Program-made: the position numbers and the translations under genes | Assembly (NCBI RefSeq): GCF_001625215.2 | Contig: NC_030388.2 | Span: 19,466,058 to 19,530,057, forward strand | Direction of reading: 5' to 3' | Source of the DNA: Daucus carota subsp. sativus | Taxonomy: Eukaryota; Streptophyta; Magnoliopsida; Apiales; Apiaceae | DNA: 64,000 bases | Shown: one piece after another, positions 1 to 13,400 of the stretch | Layout of the letters: the number at the start of each line of letters is the position of its first letter | Position numbering within the stretch: the stretch's first letter is position 1 | The notes under the pieces: generated by a model | What the model saw: only the letters and a program-made list of their open reading frames with translations | The model's database searches: none | What the model was told of the DNA's origin: nothing

Positions 1-161
1 TGGCCTGTTTATATATGATAGGCAGATGCCTCGGGTATTATATGTTACTTTAGGTTATTAGTTCTCTTTCTATAGTCTACAGGGATTTAGTTTTTCAGGC
101 ACAAAAATTGTCTTGAACGACTCTTTTGTACAGACTCAATTTTCCATTTTTTTGGTGACAG

Positions 162-227
162 GTTAAGGATCCTATCCTTCAGTACACTAAGCGCCAGAGA
201 GACTCGCCTACTGCATATATAACTTGA
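162..227 (+). CDS. Possible terminal exon of an upstream gene (partial)
   Basis: A good 3' splice site (T-rich tract then AG at 160-161) is followed by 22 codons ending in TGA at 225-227. The short peptide contains LQYTKRQRDSPTAYIT and is rich in charged and polar residues. I do not recognise the family. The rest of the gene would lie left of the window. It could equally be chance, since the piece is very short and rests only on the splice signal, an open frame and its position just before non-coding DNA. Confidence 0.3.
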   Translation, partial: VKDPILQYTKRQRDSPTAYIT

Positions 228-1918
228 ATTTGCTTTCTTCCTTTATTTGTTGAACCTGGTGATTCGTAAGTGGATATGTAATATATCTGATTATTATGCT
301 TATTATGTTAAAAGTTCAGACTTCTGATAACACTTTCCAAATCTTTTTTGGAGTCCAAGTACGACGATAAATGGCAACTGAAGGAGACCTGGTTTGTTCA
401 TCTACGTCCATATCTTTTATGTTACTACCTTTCTATATTTGTTTCTAAGATTCATTATGAATTTTGATAGTAACAGCAGCAAGTGATTCATTGAATTAGA
501 AGGCAGTAGCAGCAGTACTATTAGCTCTTAGTTCAGATTTCCACAGGCCAACATACTTATATATTAGGTGCTGAGTCGTTGCTGAAAACGACCACCAGTA
601 AGAATCTGAATGCGGTCACAATATATTGATAAACCGAACCAGTATGCAGCAACAAAAAACCAGCTTTGAGATTAGGGTACGATTCCATCTGACCAAGTTA
701 AATAAATTTTCGGGCTGTGAAGTTTAAACTAATCTGTTCAGAGTTTGACATGATGAACCTTTAGCTAGAATCTCAGTGGCTTCGAATTTGTAAGTGTTTT
801 GCATCAACATTGCCACGAGCATTCAGCAAAAACCGAAACTACATTGTCTGGCCAGTTCCTGTAAATTGATTTTATAAATCAGTGATATTACTGATCTGAG
901 GTCACATGTTACCAAGTTTCCAGCATGAAGAGGCAAAGCCACCTACTTCTAGGTGGTACCATTTTTCTGACATGTAGTGTCAAAATTACTTTGCGGTCAA
1001 GCCCTTGCAATTTCAAATTATGTTCAAGGATAGTAATATGTATTTTCTTTTTATAATTTATCGATTGCAGAAATTTAAATATTCATACACATGATGCTAT
1101 GAATTCAAAACTTATTCCGTACATCCAAGCCAATAAGTTGTAGTTTAGTCCCTGACTTCAGCGTTGGTATCAAGTTTGGGAACAGGACATAAATTTTATT
1201 CTTTTTTGTCATGATTGATGCTTTCTTGGGTTTGTATGGTGCATCATAGAGAAATTATATGTTCCATTATCCTTCAGGTAAACTATTATGGCCAAGTGTT
1301 AAAAGTCATTGCTATTAAAAGCTCACTAAACATAAAATAAATATAAAAAATAATTAAAAATATATTACTAGAATCTATATTTATTCTACTTTAAAATGTT
1401 TTTTTTTCAATTTTTAGGATCATGTAAGAATATATATTTGTATATAATAAAATAAATTATTTTTCCTTACACACTTTAACTATATGGATTTATCATATCT
1501 AATTGACTTTAGACAAGCTATATGAATCAAATTCATATGCAAAACCGTGATCTTCAACAATCATATTTTCTTATACTTCTTGAAGGACTTCAAATACACT
1601 GTGGTGCAAGTCACAAAACACATGTCGGGTGTGTGAGTTGAATTGTATTATTTAAAGGTACCTAGATTCAAATTTTAGTTACATAATTGTTTATTAATAA
1701 TATTTTTATGCCCCTCTAACTAATCAGTTGTACTATAATAATCTTGTTTAATTAACTATTTTAATATAATTTTATAATACATCTCCTTTGTTAGACGGGC
1801 TTTTGGTACTGTATATATTTTTCCCACCTCATACAACATTTTTTCTATCCAATATGTTTTTATAGATCATGTTTGGATATAATATTGGATATAATAAAAA
1901 TAATAAGAGTTCTATACG
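228..1918. other. Intergenic DNA, no gene seen
   Basis: AT-rich sequence with frequent stops in all frames. The right part (about 1,300-1,918) is probably the body of the Helitron whose 3' end lies at 1,921-1,950, but I could not find a convincing 5' TC terminus. Confidence 0.5.
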
Positions 1919-1950
1919 AGGCCCGTGCCTTGCACGGGCACTAATGCTAG
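1919..1950 (+). mobile_element. Helitron 3' terminus
   Basis: A perfect GC-rich hairpin (GCCCGTGC, short loop, GCACGGGC) at 1,921-1,939 is followed by CTAG at 1,947-1,950 and then T. This is the standard 3' end of plant Helitrons (hairpin about 10 bases before CTRR, inserted before T). It closely resembles the end of the complete Helitron at 57,954-58,615, so both probably belong to one non-autonomous family. Confidence 0.7.
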
Positions 1951-3695
1951 TTTTTGTTTAAAGTTGAAAATAACTTTAAGTCCCCGTGGTAATTCAGGCA
2001 ACAACTTTTAGCTTTTTACGATAAGAAGCAAGCTTCTACTTTTCATGATCCGTTTGTCTAAAAAGGAGCAAGAAACATTTAAAATGCTGAGAATACTATC
2101 TTTTGTTTCAAGACTTCTACTTTTTTTTCCAAACAATTTAATCACTTGTAAGTCTTAATTCATTTCTCACTTCTAGTCCAATTCTTTATTTTAAGCGAAA
2201 GTACTTTTTTTAAGTTTACCCAAACAACCACATTATCAAATTTTAATCCAGATATCTTCATTTTAAAGTTGAAAATAGTTGTAAGTCCGGGCATTAAGCC
2301 GGGACAAACATGCTCATAGTCAAATTCATCAAATTTTGATCCACAATTATAAGTTTGGTATAATTCAGAAAATTTTAAAATTTATATAAATAAAATATAT
2401 ATTTGTTTAATTTAAATATTTTTTTTTCAAGTTTTAAACTTATAAAAAGATAAAATCGTTTACAATCAAAATTTGATAATTTAATAATTGAAAAATCAAA
2501 GTAAAGTAAGCCTATATTATATTCATACCAGAGAGTATTATTTTCAGAACCGACGAAGGAAAGTATATCCTTTGGTTTCATAAATTTTAAATCCATAAAC
2601 TTTAATTAAAATATATACTTCATTTTTCTTTTACTCTAATATATGTTTTCAACACTATATGATTTGTCCAAGATCAATCTAGACATAAAAAACAAAACTG
2701 AGATTTAAGCGGTTGCCTCCACATGGCTTAGCTGGACAAGCAGGTAAGTGTTACTTTCCAGTCTTACCCCCACCAAATATAAAAACGGCAACTTAATAAA
2801 TGTGCAGATTTCTCTTGTTTAAGATTCTCATTGAACTCACAATTCTAGGAAACCAATGAGTATGTCTTAAGCCAAAGGTGCCTACCACATGCTTGCTTGA
2901 GTGCCTCAAAGGGTTTGTTTTCAGAGCTGCATTAAAGTTATACACATGCTCTATTGAGTTTTCCAAGGTTTTCTTGAGATGGGTAATTTTATTTTCTTGA
3001 TTTGAGGTAGTATTTAATGGTGAAAGAGTAAAAAGGTGGGATTTTTATTGTGAGTTTCAAGTTTTCTTTAAAGGGTATGATTGGTTTTAGTCATTAATGT
3101 CAAGTATGGTTGATTCTTGGAATTTTGTAGTGTTTGGTAGTGGGGTTTTTTTAAGTGGGTAATTCTGCGGGGAGGGGTTGACCTAAAATTCTTGTCTGCT
3201 TTGAGTTTAATTTATTTTATATTTTGGAATTAAATATCAAATATGGGTATCTTCTGCAGTGGTTAAGTGTGCTGGAGTGGGTTAAGAATTGGGATTTGAA
3301 AAAGAATAGAAATTTCATTTTTGTCCAACATATTGGTGGATTGAGGGGTAGTTGTGCTCTGTAATTCAAAGTGTTTGGGAAGCGGGTTTTGCCATTTGGG
3401 TTGTTTCAGAGTGTGGTAGTTGCATTTTGGTGGAGTTTTCAAGAGCTTTTGTGATTCAGGTTGAGCTTTTAGTGGGATTTGCTTGGGTATTAAAGTCTTA
3501 AAGGCTTTGCATTTCTTCTGGTATCCTTTGGTAACATTTTAGCCACCTTGATCTAAGGTGAGGGGTAGTAGAACTTACAGGACACTGCTCTAAGAGGGTT
3601 CGTAATTTACTGTTTGATCTTCTAGTTTTAGAGGTTTACCTCCAGAGGCTGTTGGGAAATCTTTCAGTTAGACTGCAATACTGAATTGTGCTAAA
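1951..3695. other. Intergenic DNA and probable 5' leader of the NPH3 gene
   Basis: A near-direct repeat (AAAGTTGAAAATA followed by TAAGTCC) occurs at about 1,959 and 2,263 and flanks about 300 bp that look like a decayed small element. A strong donor-like sequence (AAGCAG then GTAAGT) lies at 2,738-2,749, so a non-coding first exon with a leader intron running toward 3,696 is possible. No conserved coding sequence was seen. Confidence 0.35.
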
Positions 3696-6620
3696 ATGGC
3701 TTGTATGAAGTTGGGATCTAAACACGATGCATTTCAAAGGAAAGGGCAGGCCTGGTATGGAATCTTTAACTTGGCCTTCTTGGTTTACTCTGTATCATTC
3801 CTACTCTTTGTGGCCTTCCCATTTTTTGACGATGAGATTATTAATTTTCTCTAGTGCACTGCTGTTTGTACTAGTGATTTTGTATGTCTAACTAAAATTT
3901 TCCTCTTGCGTGCTACAGTTTGCAGTCGTGATCTTGTATGTCTTATTTTGGTTTTGATTGTTTGTTTGTCATTGGATTTTGCATCTTGGGATCTTGAAGA
4001 AAGTCCTTGTGGCTTTATTATTGTACATAGTTTAGATTCATTATGAGGATTTACTTATAATATATGTCTGTTCTAAGTTATAATTACAAAAACCTTTGTG
4101 GGTTTAGTATTAGTTACCTTCGTGTAATTTAGACAATTGGTTTGTACATTGTCCGACTAATAGTACATGCTATTCTATATTTTGGACTATATATGGTTTT
4201 TAGCTTGTTACTGTCTTCTGTGATTAAATATGCATAGAAAGGTTATGAGTTATAACTTACCAATGAAACATGCATTCGACTTGAGTACACTAGTACAAGT
4301 ATTTAACGAAATATGAAAATGTTTAATTTGGGTCCTCAATATTTTGGAATCCGAATGAGATTCTATTCTTTTGGTTGCGTTTTTTTTCTCGCTGAATTTT
4401 CTGTCACAAAAAATAAATAAAAAACGTTGCATATCTAATTCCTTTTCCCGTTCTGCGTAATTATTAAATTTCATTATAATGATATTTAAGGTTCTGCACA
4501 ACTGGCCTTCCAAGTGATATTGTTGTTGAGGTTGAGGATATGTCATTCCATCTCCACAAGGTAATATCCTTTCAAAACTTATTTGGTAGAGAGAATCTTA
4601 AATTATTATATCCTCTTATACTTTCTTTTTCCCCTGATGCAGTTTCCGTTGCTCTCCAGGAGTGGAGTGATGGAAAAATTGATTGCAGAAGCTTCTGGAG
4701 CAGAAGATGGCTGTGTTGTTAACCTCCCTCATATCCCTGGAGGAGATAAAACATTTGAACTTGTTGCAAAGTTCTGTTATGGGGTTAAGCTTGAACTTAC
4801 TGCTGCAAATGTTGTGTACCTGCGTTGTGCTGCTGAGTGTCTCGAAATGACTGAGGAGTATGGGGAGGGCAATCTAATCTCACAGACTGAAAATTTTCTC
4901 AATCAGGTAGTCCTGAGAAACTGGAAAGACTCTCTAAAAGCGCTTCAAAGCTGTGATGATGTTGTTCCATTTGCTGAAGATCTTAATATTCCTAAACGCT
5001 GTATTGAGTCCTTGGCTGTGAAAGCAGGTAGCGACCCAAATCTATTTGGGTGGCCTATGGTTGAATATGGTGGGCCCATGCAGAGTCCAGGTGGGAGTCT
5101 CTTATGGAATGGGATAAGCACAGGGGCAAGACTAAAAAATGCAAGTTCAGATTGGTGGTATGAAGATATATCATGTTTGAGTTTGCCACTCTACAAGAGG
5201 TTGATTTCAGCTATGGAATCTCGTGGGATCAAACAAGAGGTCTTAGCTGGATCCCTCACTTCATACGCAAAGAAGTATTTGCCAGGGCTTAATAGACATC
5301 AAAGTGCAAGTGAGTCTAGCAAAAGTCTTGAACCAGTGGGATCAGGAGGCCTACCATCTGAAGAAGATCAAAAACTTTTACTTGAAGAGCTTGATAAATT
5401 ACTTCCCATGCATAAGGGATTAATCTCAACCAAAATTCTGTTTGGCCTACTTCGGACAGCTCTGATACTTCGGGCAAGCCCCTCATGCATATCAAACTTG
5501 GAAAGAAGAATAGGAATGCAGCTTGATCAGGCATCTCTTGAGGATCTCCTGATGCCCAACTTCTCATATACCATGGAGACTCTTTATAATGTTGAATGCA
5601 TTGAGAGGATTCTTGAGCACTTCTTGGCCATGGATCAGGTGACAGGGGGGGCCTCTCCTTGTTCAGGTGATGATGACCAGTTGATGGGTTCTCCTTCACT
5701 GACACCAATCACAACAGTGGCCAAGCTGATTGATGGTTACTTGGCAGAGGTTGCCCCTGATACAAATTTAAAGCCCTCCAAGTTCCAGTCCCTTGCTGCC
5801 GCGGTCCCTGATTATGCCAGGCCCTTAGATGATGGTCTGTATCGTGCAATTGACATATATCTTAAGGTGCATCTCTCAACCCCTGTGATCAAATAAGAAG
5901 CACATAGTATTACTCTCTTTTTACTGCAAAACTTTTTATTAAATGCTTCAAATTTTCAGTCTTCTGATTTAGATATTTTAGAAAAAGCATAATCTATGCC
6001 TGGTGCAGTTATTTGGCTACTATTCTCATTTTGCGAGGCTTACGAACCTTCATTTTGTTTTTGTTCTACAGTCACACCCTTGGTTGTCAGATGCAGACAG
6101 AGAACAGTTATGCAGGCTGATGGACTGTCAAAAGCTCTCCATGGAAGCTTGCACCCATGCTGCTCAAAATGAGAGGCTGCCATTGAGAACCATTGTCCAA
6201 GTCCTTTTCTTTGAGCAACTCCAGCTTAGGACTTCCATAGCTGGCTGCTTTCTTGTATCTGACAATCTTGATGGTTCAAGACAATTGAGAAGTGGTTTAG
6301 TGGCGTCGAACGATGGAGGTTGGAACACAGCCGTGAGAGAGAATCAAGTTCTGAAAGTGGGAATGGACAGCATGCGGATGCGAGTTTCTGAGCTCGAGAA
6401 AGAGTGTACAAATATGAAGCAGGAGATTCAAAAACTGGGCCGCGTAAAGGGAAGCAGCACTTGGGGAAACATGTCAAAGAAGTTGGGATTTAGGCTTAAA
6501 TCTCAGATGTGCAGTGCCCAAGAAGGGTCAGTTAGCAATCAAAAACTGGAATCCGGAAAGAGTGAAAAGGCAAAAGAAAAGAATGGAAAGTACAAGAATA
6601 AGCAACTTGCACTGAAATAA
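3696..6620 (+). CDS. BTB/POZ and NPH3 domain protein (At1g30440-like)
   Basis: Four exons are inferred: 3696-3754, 4491-4560, 4643-5866 and 6072-6620, all with GT-AG borders and compatible phases, giving 633 aa. The start [14 protein letters not shown] is typical of this family. The BTB domain is at about residues 25-100 ([14 protein letters not shown]), and the NPH3 domain at about 200-520 carries the signature [14 protein letters not shown] around residue 451. A C-terminal coiled coil spans about 541-574 ([12 protein letters not shown]), followed by a basic tail. Family members act as substrate adaptors for CUL3 E3 ligases, often at the plasma membrane in phototropin or auxin-related signalling; the exact role of this member is not known to me. 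Length is close to that of the Arabidopsis homologue. No lesion was seen. The downstream neighbour is CCC1 on the same strand, as in Arabidopsis. A leader intron upstream of 3,696 is possible. Confidence 0.93.
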
Positions 6621-7494
6621 CACAATTTGGTTTCACTAATTCTATTTTATTTATATCTTTATCATTTGCAAATTGGTTCTCTAGGTTTATTGTGTTTCCG
6701 TGTTTCTGTCATTACTTGATATAAGTGTTTCTATCAAGTAATAGTCAAATGCTAAAAAACTGTTCTAGAAGTGCATATTTGTATTGTGAATCCTCCCTTG
6801 CTGTGTACAGACTCTGTGAATTCAGTTTTTTTCTCTTTTGACATGAATTTGTTTTGAGGAAAAAAAGATGCATGTCAAGTGCCTCATATTAACAACAGTC
6901 TTTTATCATAATCATTTATCATTTGTACTTATAAATTTCAATTTTAATTTAAGTTTGAATTTAGGTAAACATAGTCCAAACATTTTTGCCGTTTTGGCTA
7001 ATATTCCCTCAGTCTCAAATCTTTCGTCTAATTCGACTCTTTTTTGGTCAATTTGATAAATTTTATTACATCTCTATTTATATTTTATGTGTAATATCTG
7101 TTCAAAATTTGATCAATTTGATAACTAAAAAGTCAAAGTAACACAAAAGATTTGGGACAAAGTGGGCAAAATAGAAAGTCCAGGACATATAGAGTTGGGA
7201 GAACAGAAATAAGGGAACAAAAAAGTAATTAATACATTATTTCTGTTAAGAAAGGGCCCGTAATTAAACAAACCGTCATTTTCTCTTCTTCATGTAATCT
7301 GATAATGCATGATCACACACAAATTCACTCAATTCGATTCCTGTATTCTTCAGAGCCTGTCCACAACAACATAGCCAACACACGCTTTGATAATCTGGAT
7401 GTGTTCGTGGACATTTTTCGAGCATTTTGATTCTGAAAAAGCCTAATACAGAGCATGTATAATTAGGTGATGCATGTAGATTGGAAGAAGAAAC
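6621..7494. other. Intergenic region between the NPH3 gene and CCC1
   Basis: About 870 bp that must hold the 3' UTR of the NPH3 gene and the promoter and leader of CCC1. It is AT-rich. No clear repeat or further gene is visible. Confidence 0.6.
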
Positions 7495-10400
7495 ATGGAC
7501 AAGGAAGGAGACGATAGATACCGCCCGGTGGTGGCGCAGGACAATGACCGGGCCGTGCTTGAGATGTCTTCGTTGCCTCGTACTACATCCGCTTCTTCTA
7601 CTGATTCTATGTACTTTCTCTGCAACTCATCTCTCTTTTTTCTGAATTATTTCATGTATGCCCGCTCGTGTGACAATAATTGTTCTGCACTTTTTTATAT
7701 TTGCATGATATTTTTAATATGAAGCTTTTATATGTGGAGTGCTGCCATATGTTATGTTCTAATTATTATGAAGCTTAGTTGTGCACTCAGTGAACCTTGT
7801 ATGATTTCGGGTGTTGGCCCCAAATGTCATTATTTAGCAGAAAAATGCTTCTATTGTCACTTAATGAAAAAATGCCCCAAAATGTCACTTCAAAACTCAA
7901 CTTCATGTCGTGTTTATAATATCGGAGAAAAAACACAACTTGAAGTTGTGGTTTTGCAGCTGAAACGCAATTTCAAGTTGTGTTTCACTTGGAAAATTAA
8001 TTAAAACACAATACGAAGTTGCGTTTTGAAGTGACATTTGGGGCCATGTTTCCAAAAAATGACATTGAAACCCATTTTTCTTAAAATAGTGACGTTTGAG
8101 GTCTTTTCTCTATGATTTCATAGTTTTGTAGAGTCTCATACTATTTATACTAGTTTATTAGTCGTAAAAAGTCGACAAGCTTCACAGACATGTATTTTAC
8201 CAGATTTAATATATAATATACATCAATTCCTTAGTATAAATCAGACATTATAGGATGTAACTTTTAATAAGAATAGGTACGATAATAACATGCATACACC
8301 AAATATTCCAAGCATATTAAAAACATAAGTGATGATGGAAATCAAGGAAAGTCATCCATCCCAATATCATGTTTATCTTCTTTGGGTATTGTTATTGGTT
8401 GGATCTGATGATGGTATTACCATAATCATGGTTATCAGAATGCTAAGTCGAGCCTCGAAGCCCTCGATGCTTGAATACCTTTGAGAAGACTAGTCGATAG
8501 TGGACAACTAGTCGTCTTAGTGATAATCATCTAGTATCAATGTAACTTGCTGCGGGTTTTGATTTTTATTGGCAAGAACAATGTATTCAAGCTGAATGAG
8601 ATCAATTGTTTTAATCTAAAAAAAGAAGGTGCAAAGAATTTGACTAGAGTTTGCATAATTTTGCACATGGGGGGTTTCAGTGATGTAATATCAGAACATA
8701 GTGCATACTGAAAAATGTATGTAATAAAAACATTAGTGATGCTTTATAAACTTGATTGCTAAAAGAGCATCTAGCATTCCCCTAATCCAAAGGCATACTT
8801 GTATGTGGTTCGGCCATAAGCTCTACCTTGGACTGGATTTCTTTTCTTTAATTAGATCAGGTAATGTAAATTTTAGGCCTTGTTAAATGGTGGAAACCCT
8901 CACTCAGCGAGCAGTTTAGACATTATTGTGTACAAATATCATCAAAGACGAGCCTGTAAATTTCTTGTCCACTTTATTGTACAGCTGTACAGTTGTACTT
9001 GAGAAGATAGGAGGTGAACTGGTACAGATCTGAGTATGTGCCCGAGGCTGGATTGATTACCATTTGATTTTATCTACAATATAAGAATTCAAACTTGCAT
9101 AAGACTCTTCAATTTAGGATACCTTTCTGTTTTAATTTCTTTTCCTATTTTGTAATACTCATATGCTTTCTGTGTATTGTTGCAGGAAAATAGAAGTGGG
9201 AGTGCAGCCAAAGCTGAAAATAAGATCTGTGAACAAATCATTGCCTAATCATGAAGTTGCTAATGGCTCCCAGTCAGAATCTAAACTGGAATTGTTTGGA
9301 TTTGATTCTCTTGTAAATATTTTGGGTCTGAAGAGGTATGACGACTTCTCTGTTATCTATACATCTGGCCAAACCTATGCGTTCAATTAAATACATTGGA
9401 GCAGGCTTTCTTTACCTGCTATACTAAAATATCTTTTATCATGAAGATGTTTTGTTCAGCTTTTTTATATACTGCAGAATCAAAGAGTATCGATGTGGAA
9501 ATACTCCTTTCTAAAAGTTCGATACCTGATTTTAGCTAATGCATGCAAAGCCCTCCTTACTCACTAATATCTTCTTTGTTGTTTATTCTTCAGTAATCTT
9601 AACTATTATACAGTATATTTTACTCAGCTTGCTGTTTCAGCATGACAGGTGAGCAAAGTCCAACACCATCCAGTCCTAGAGATAGCGAGGATGGCTCAGT
9701 CACCTTGGAGCAACATCCAAAAGTATGCTTGGAATTACTTTCTGTTTAATTGCTCTATACTCTACCTTATTACAAACTGTTTAAGCATTTTTTCTTTTTT
9801 TTTTCTTTTTGTTCTGACTATTTATTATCACACATACATTAGTAGAGGTTGGTAATGTGAAATATTGGCCTGTTTTAAAAGTTCTATAAGCTTTTTCGGG
9901 ACTTTATTTTTTGTCAATTCAGTATACTCTCAGTTCTAGTCTCTTCAAGAAATAATTAAGTCGGGTTCTCGCAAAGTTATTCTCTTAGTGCTACTTGAGG
10001 TTACTATTGTACCAGAACACTTTACATATCAACTGCAAGATGTTCCAAAATACTTGTACATTCTAATTGTGGATTGTATCAACAAACTTATTTATGTTCA
10101 CGGCTTTGGTAGTATACCCTTGTGGTGATCAATATTTATCCTATGCAGAAAATATAAATTAGAGTAACATTCACCTCAACTTGGCCCTGCTTCCATATTT
10201 TTGTTTGAAACAATGCTTCCGTGTTCTATAAATATGACATATTAGAAATTGTCTGTTTTGAAATGTAAAGATATATATAGCATGTACTATTTGTCTTGCG
10301 CAGTTTGGGAGTAGTATTATGTATTCCATCCGAAAGTTAATTATTGTCATAATATCATATTGTATACTGACTGAACAATCATTTATTTGTTCAGACTGCT

Positions 10401-13400
10401 GGCATGAAACTAGGAACAATGATGGGAGTGTTTCTGCCATGTTTTCAAAATATCATGGGAACTATCTACTTCATTCGTTTCTCTTGGTAAACTTTTGTTT
10501 CTCAACATAAACAGTTAACAACAGTAGACTTATACATCTATTGGTTTTGATAAGTGTATTAAGAAAATCATTGTACATTCGCATATTCCATACGTGCAAT
10601 ACCTTTTAATTGATTTCTATTATTGCCTGTTTGGGAACTTGAATTTCATTTGAAATTCTGGATTTGATCAAATGACATGTTTGGATACACAAAAAGATGG
10701 ATTTGGATTTCATTTGAAATCCTGGACATTTATATACTAGTATAAAGTTGGGAATTTGAAATGACACCTAAAATCACGTCATTTCAAATCCAAAAAATGA
10801 AATGAAATACATGTTTCCAAATGCAATCTTACCCTTTCAGGTAATTGACATTCACCGATATAAGTGATTGTAGTATCTTGCTGTCGACAACCTCATCTTT
10901 TTTTTTTAATTTCTGAGGATTTGAAGTCAAGTGAAGTTTTCTAAGAACTTGAGTTGGGTTATCCATAGGAAAATCAAATCAAATCGGAGATATTACATCA
11001 CAAAATTTATTTAGTTAACACTTATCAACAACAAAGCCTTTTTACGCTTGAATATGATGTATTAAGTTTATGGTTTTGGACTTAAAAACTCGATACTTCA
11101 TCTTAATTTCTCTATATAGCATCTCGTTAAAATTTCAAAAAATTCCTTGTTTGTATGAAATTGCAGGATTGTTGGTATGGCTGGCATTGGGGAGGCACTT
11201 GTGATAGTTGCCCTATGTGGTTCATGTACATTCCTCACTTCATTATCTCTGAGTGCAATTGCAACTAATGGTGCAATGAAGGTGATTTAGATCTCTGTAT
11301 CTATTATGCTTATGCAATTTATTTGTCTTGCTTCATTACATACTGCCAATTTAGAAGTTAAGATGGATGTTATACCAACACAAAATAATTTCTACTTTAA
11401 AATATATCTGTGTATAGAGGTGAGCAGGGTTGAACCCTAGGAATTGGTATGATGTATCTTAAACACAATAAGAAGTGAAACAAGGGTTTTGAGATTTGAA
11501 CTAAAACTAATAATTCTAAATAAAATATGGACGACTAACTGTCTACACCAGAGATTATCTCGTGAATGGTTAACTGGGAGTGAATGTTGATGCTAAAATA
11601 TATTTTTAACTCTTTCACTAAATGGTTATGATTTTTGGTATAACCTAATCTCTACAGAGAACTGTTTCTTCCTTTCCTACATTCCATCAACCTACGCCAA
11701 AAAAATAATACAAAATTTAGATTAATGAGACATTCAAGAACTTTCAATTACAAACATGCAAGGATATATGATCATCAAGTAAATATATTGCACAATTGTC
11801 AAGTTACAATTGATTGATACTGCTACTGGGTCATGGAAAACCATTATGTTGTGTTTGGTTGGGGTGAATGGAATGGAATGAATATTAATAAAAGAAAATA
11901 ATAAAGTGTAGGAGGGAGGACTTTGAAAAAAATGAGTGAGTGCAAATTTTATATGATAGGATTTGGGTAGAATAGATATGATAAGGAATGGAGCATTCCT
12001 TCACAAAATGGAGAGTTTGAGCTTTAGTTAAGGATGATAGGATTGGAATGGTGGAAGGAATGGAATTATTATACATTCAACTAAATTATAGTTCAAATCT
12101 CATTCCATTCCCTCCATTTTCATTCACCCCAACCAAACACAACATTAGATTTTTGGTTTGTCGCAAACAAGGCGCTACTATAACTTCAGTTCTGCACTAA
12201 CACACATACTCCGAGTGAGAAAAATTTGAATAGAATAAAATAAAAACATTACTCAGTAAAGGAAACAGAGACAAGCAGTAAACATGTCCAATTTCACCTT
12301 ATATTTTTTATGAGGGGTGGTCACAGATATTTACTGAAAAATTGAAAATATTGTAGTCACACATTAAAGGAGTTGGCTAATGAGGGTTGCCCTCTGTTAT
12401 GTGCATACATCCATTGTCTTCTTTCTGACCTCTTCCTATGTTAATGGTATAAATGTAATAATACCTTCTATAATATGGATGCTTTGATATTTCTATTTTT
12501 AAGGCTAAAATTCCTGTTTATTCATCAGGGAGGGGGCCCATACTATCTCATTGGCCGTGCCTTAGGCCCAGAGGTGGGAGTTAGCATAGGACTCTGTTTT
12601 TTTCTCGGAAATGCAGTTTCTGGATCTCTGTGAGTGTGTGATATTTATATCATATATGTTCATGCATGCATGCTAGTTTCATCTGATGCACATCAGTCAC
12701 TCTATAATAATAGAGATTTGTTGCTCTGTAATTCAATTCACATCTATGCTGTAAAATGTAAGAATCAAGTTAACAGTTTGATTTCTCTGTGTTCATCTTA
12801 ATGTCTGATTTTAAACTTTCTTCCCTGTCTGTTTAGCTACGTGCTAGGAGCAGTAGAGACTTTCTTAAAATCCGTGCCAAAGGCCAGATTATTTAAAGGT
12901 AATCCTAAATTTTACCTGTGCTAATTTTAGCTTTTTAACTACATTAGTCATTTGTCTTGTTTGAACATCTTATTTTATTGACCTATATCTTCCAACATAA
13001 TTTTAATTATGTTTAACATTACTTGTTATTCACTGTAGATAGAGGTTGATAGTTTCATTATTTCTTTTGCCTGCTTTTGGAAATACATGATGAATTATCC
13101 TTGATGTTATGCTGTATTTTCTGGTTTTTGACACTCCATCTGATATTATCTTCCATCTTATAACTGCAGAGACCATCACGAAATTAAATGACACTTCAGC
13201 AGCAGATCCTGTATCTAGTCCAAGTTTGCATGATCTGCAAATTTATGGGATTATTGTTACCATCAGCTTATCCTTTGTTGTCTTTGGTGGTGTGAGAAGG
13301 ATAAACAAGGTCGCACCAACATTTCTTGTACCTGTCCTATTCTCATTGTGCTCAATATATTTTGGAATACTTTTGGCAAGTAAAGATAGTCCGGCAAGTA

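Noticed and set aside
1300-1950. Full-length Helitron ending at 1,950
   Set aside because: The 3' end is clear, but no convincing 5' terminus was found; TCTATATTTATTCTAC at about 1,373 is only a weak candidate.
4250-4546. Minus-strand 98-codon open frame opposite intron 1 and exon 2 of the NPH3 gene
   Set aside because: It overlaps a real exon and an intron on the other strand and has no family resemblance or conserved motif.
5316-5708. Minus-strand 130-codon open frame
   Set aside because: It is the shadow of the large NPH3 exon, whose plus-strand translation is strongly conserved.
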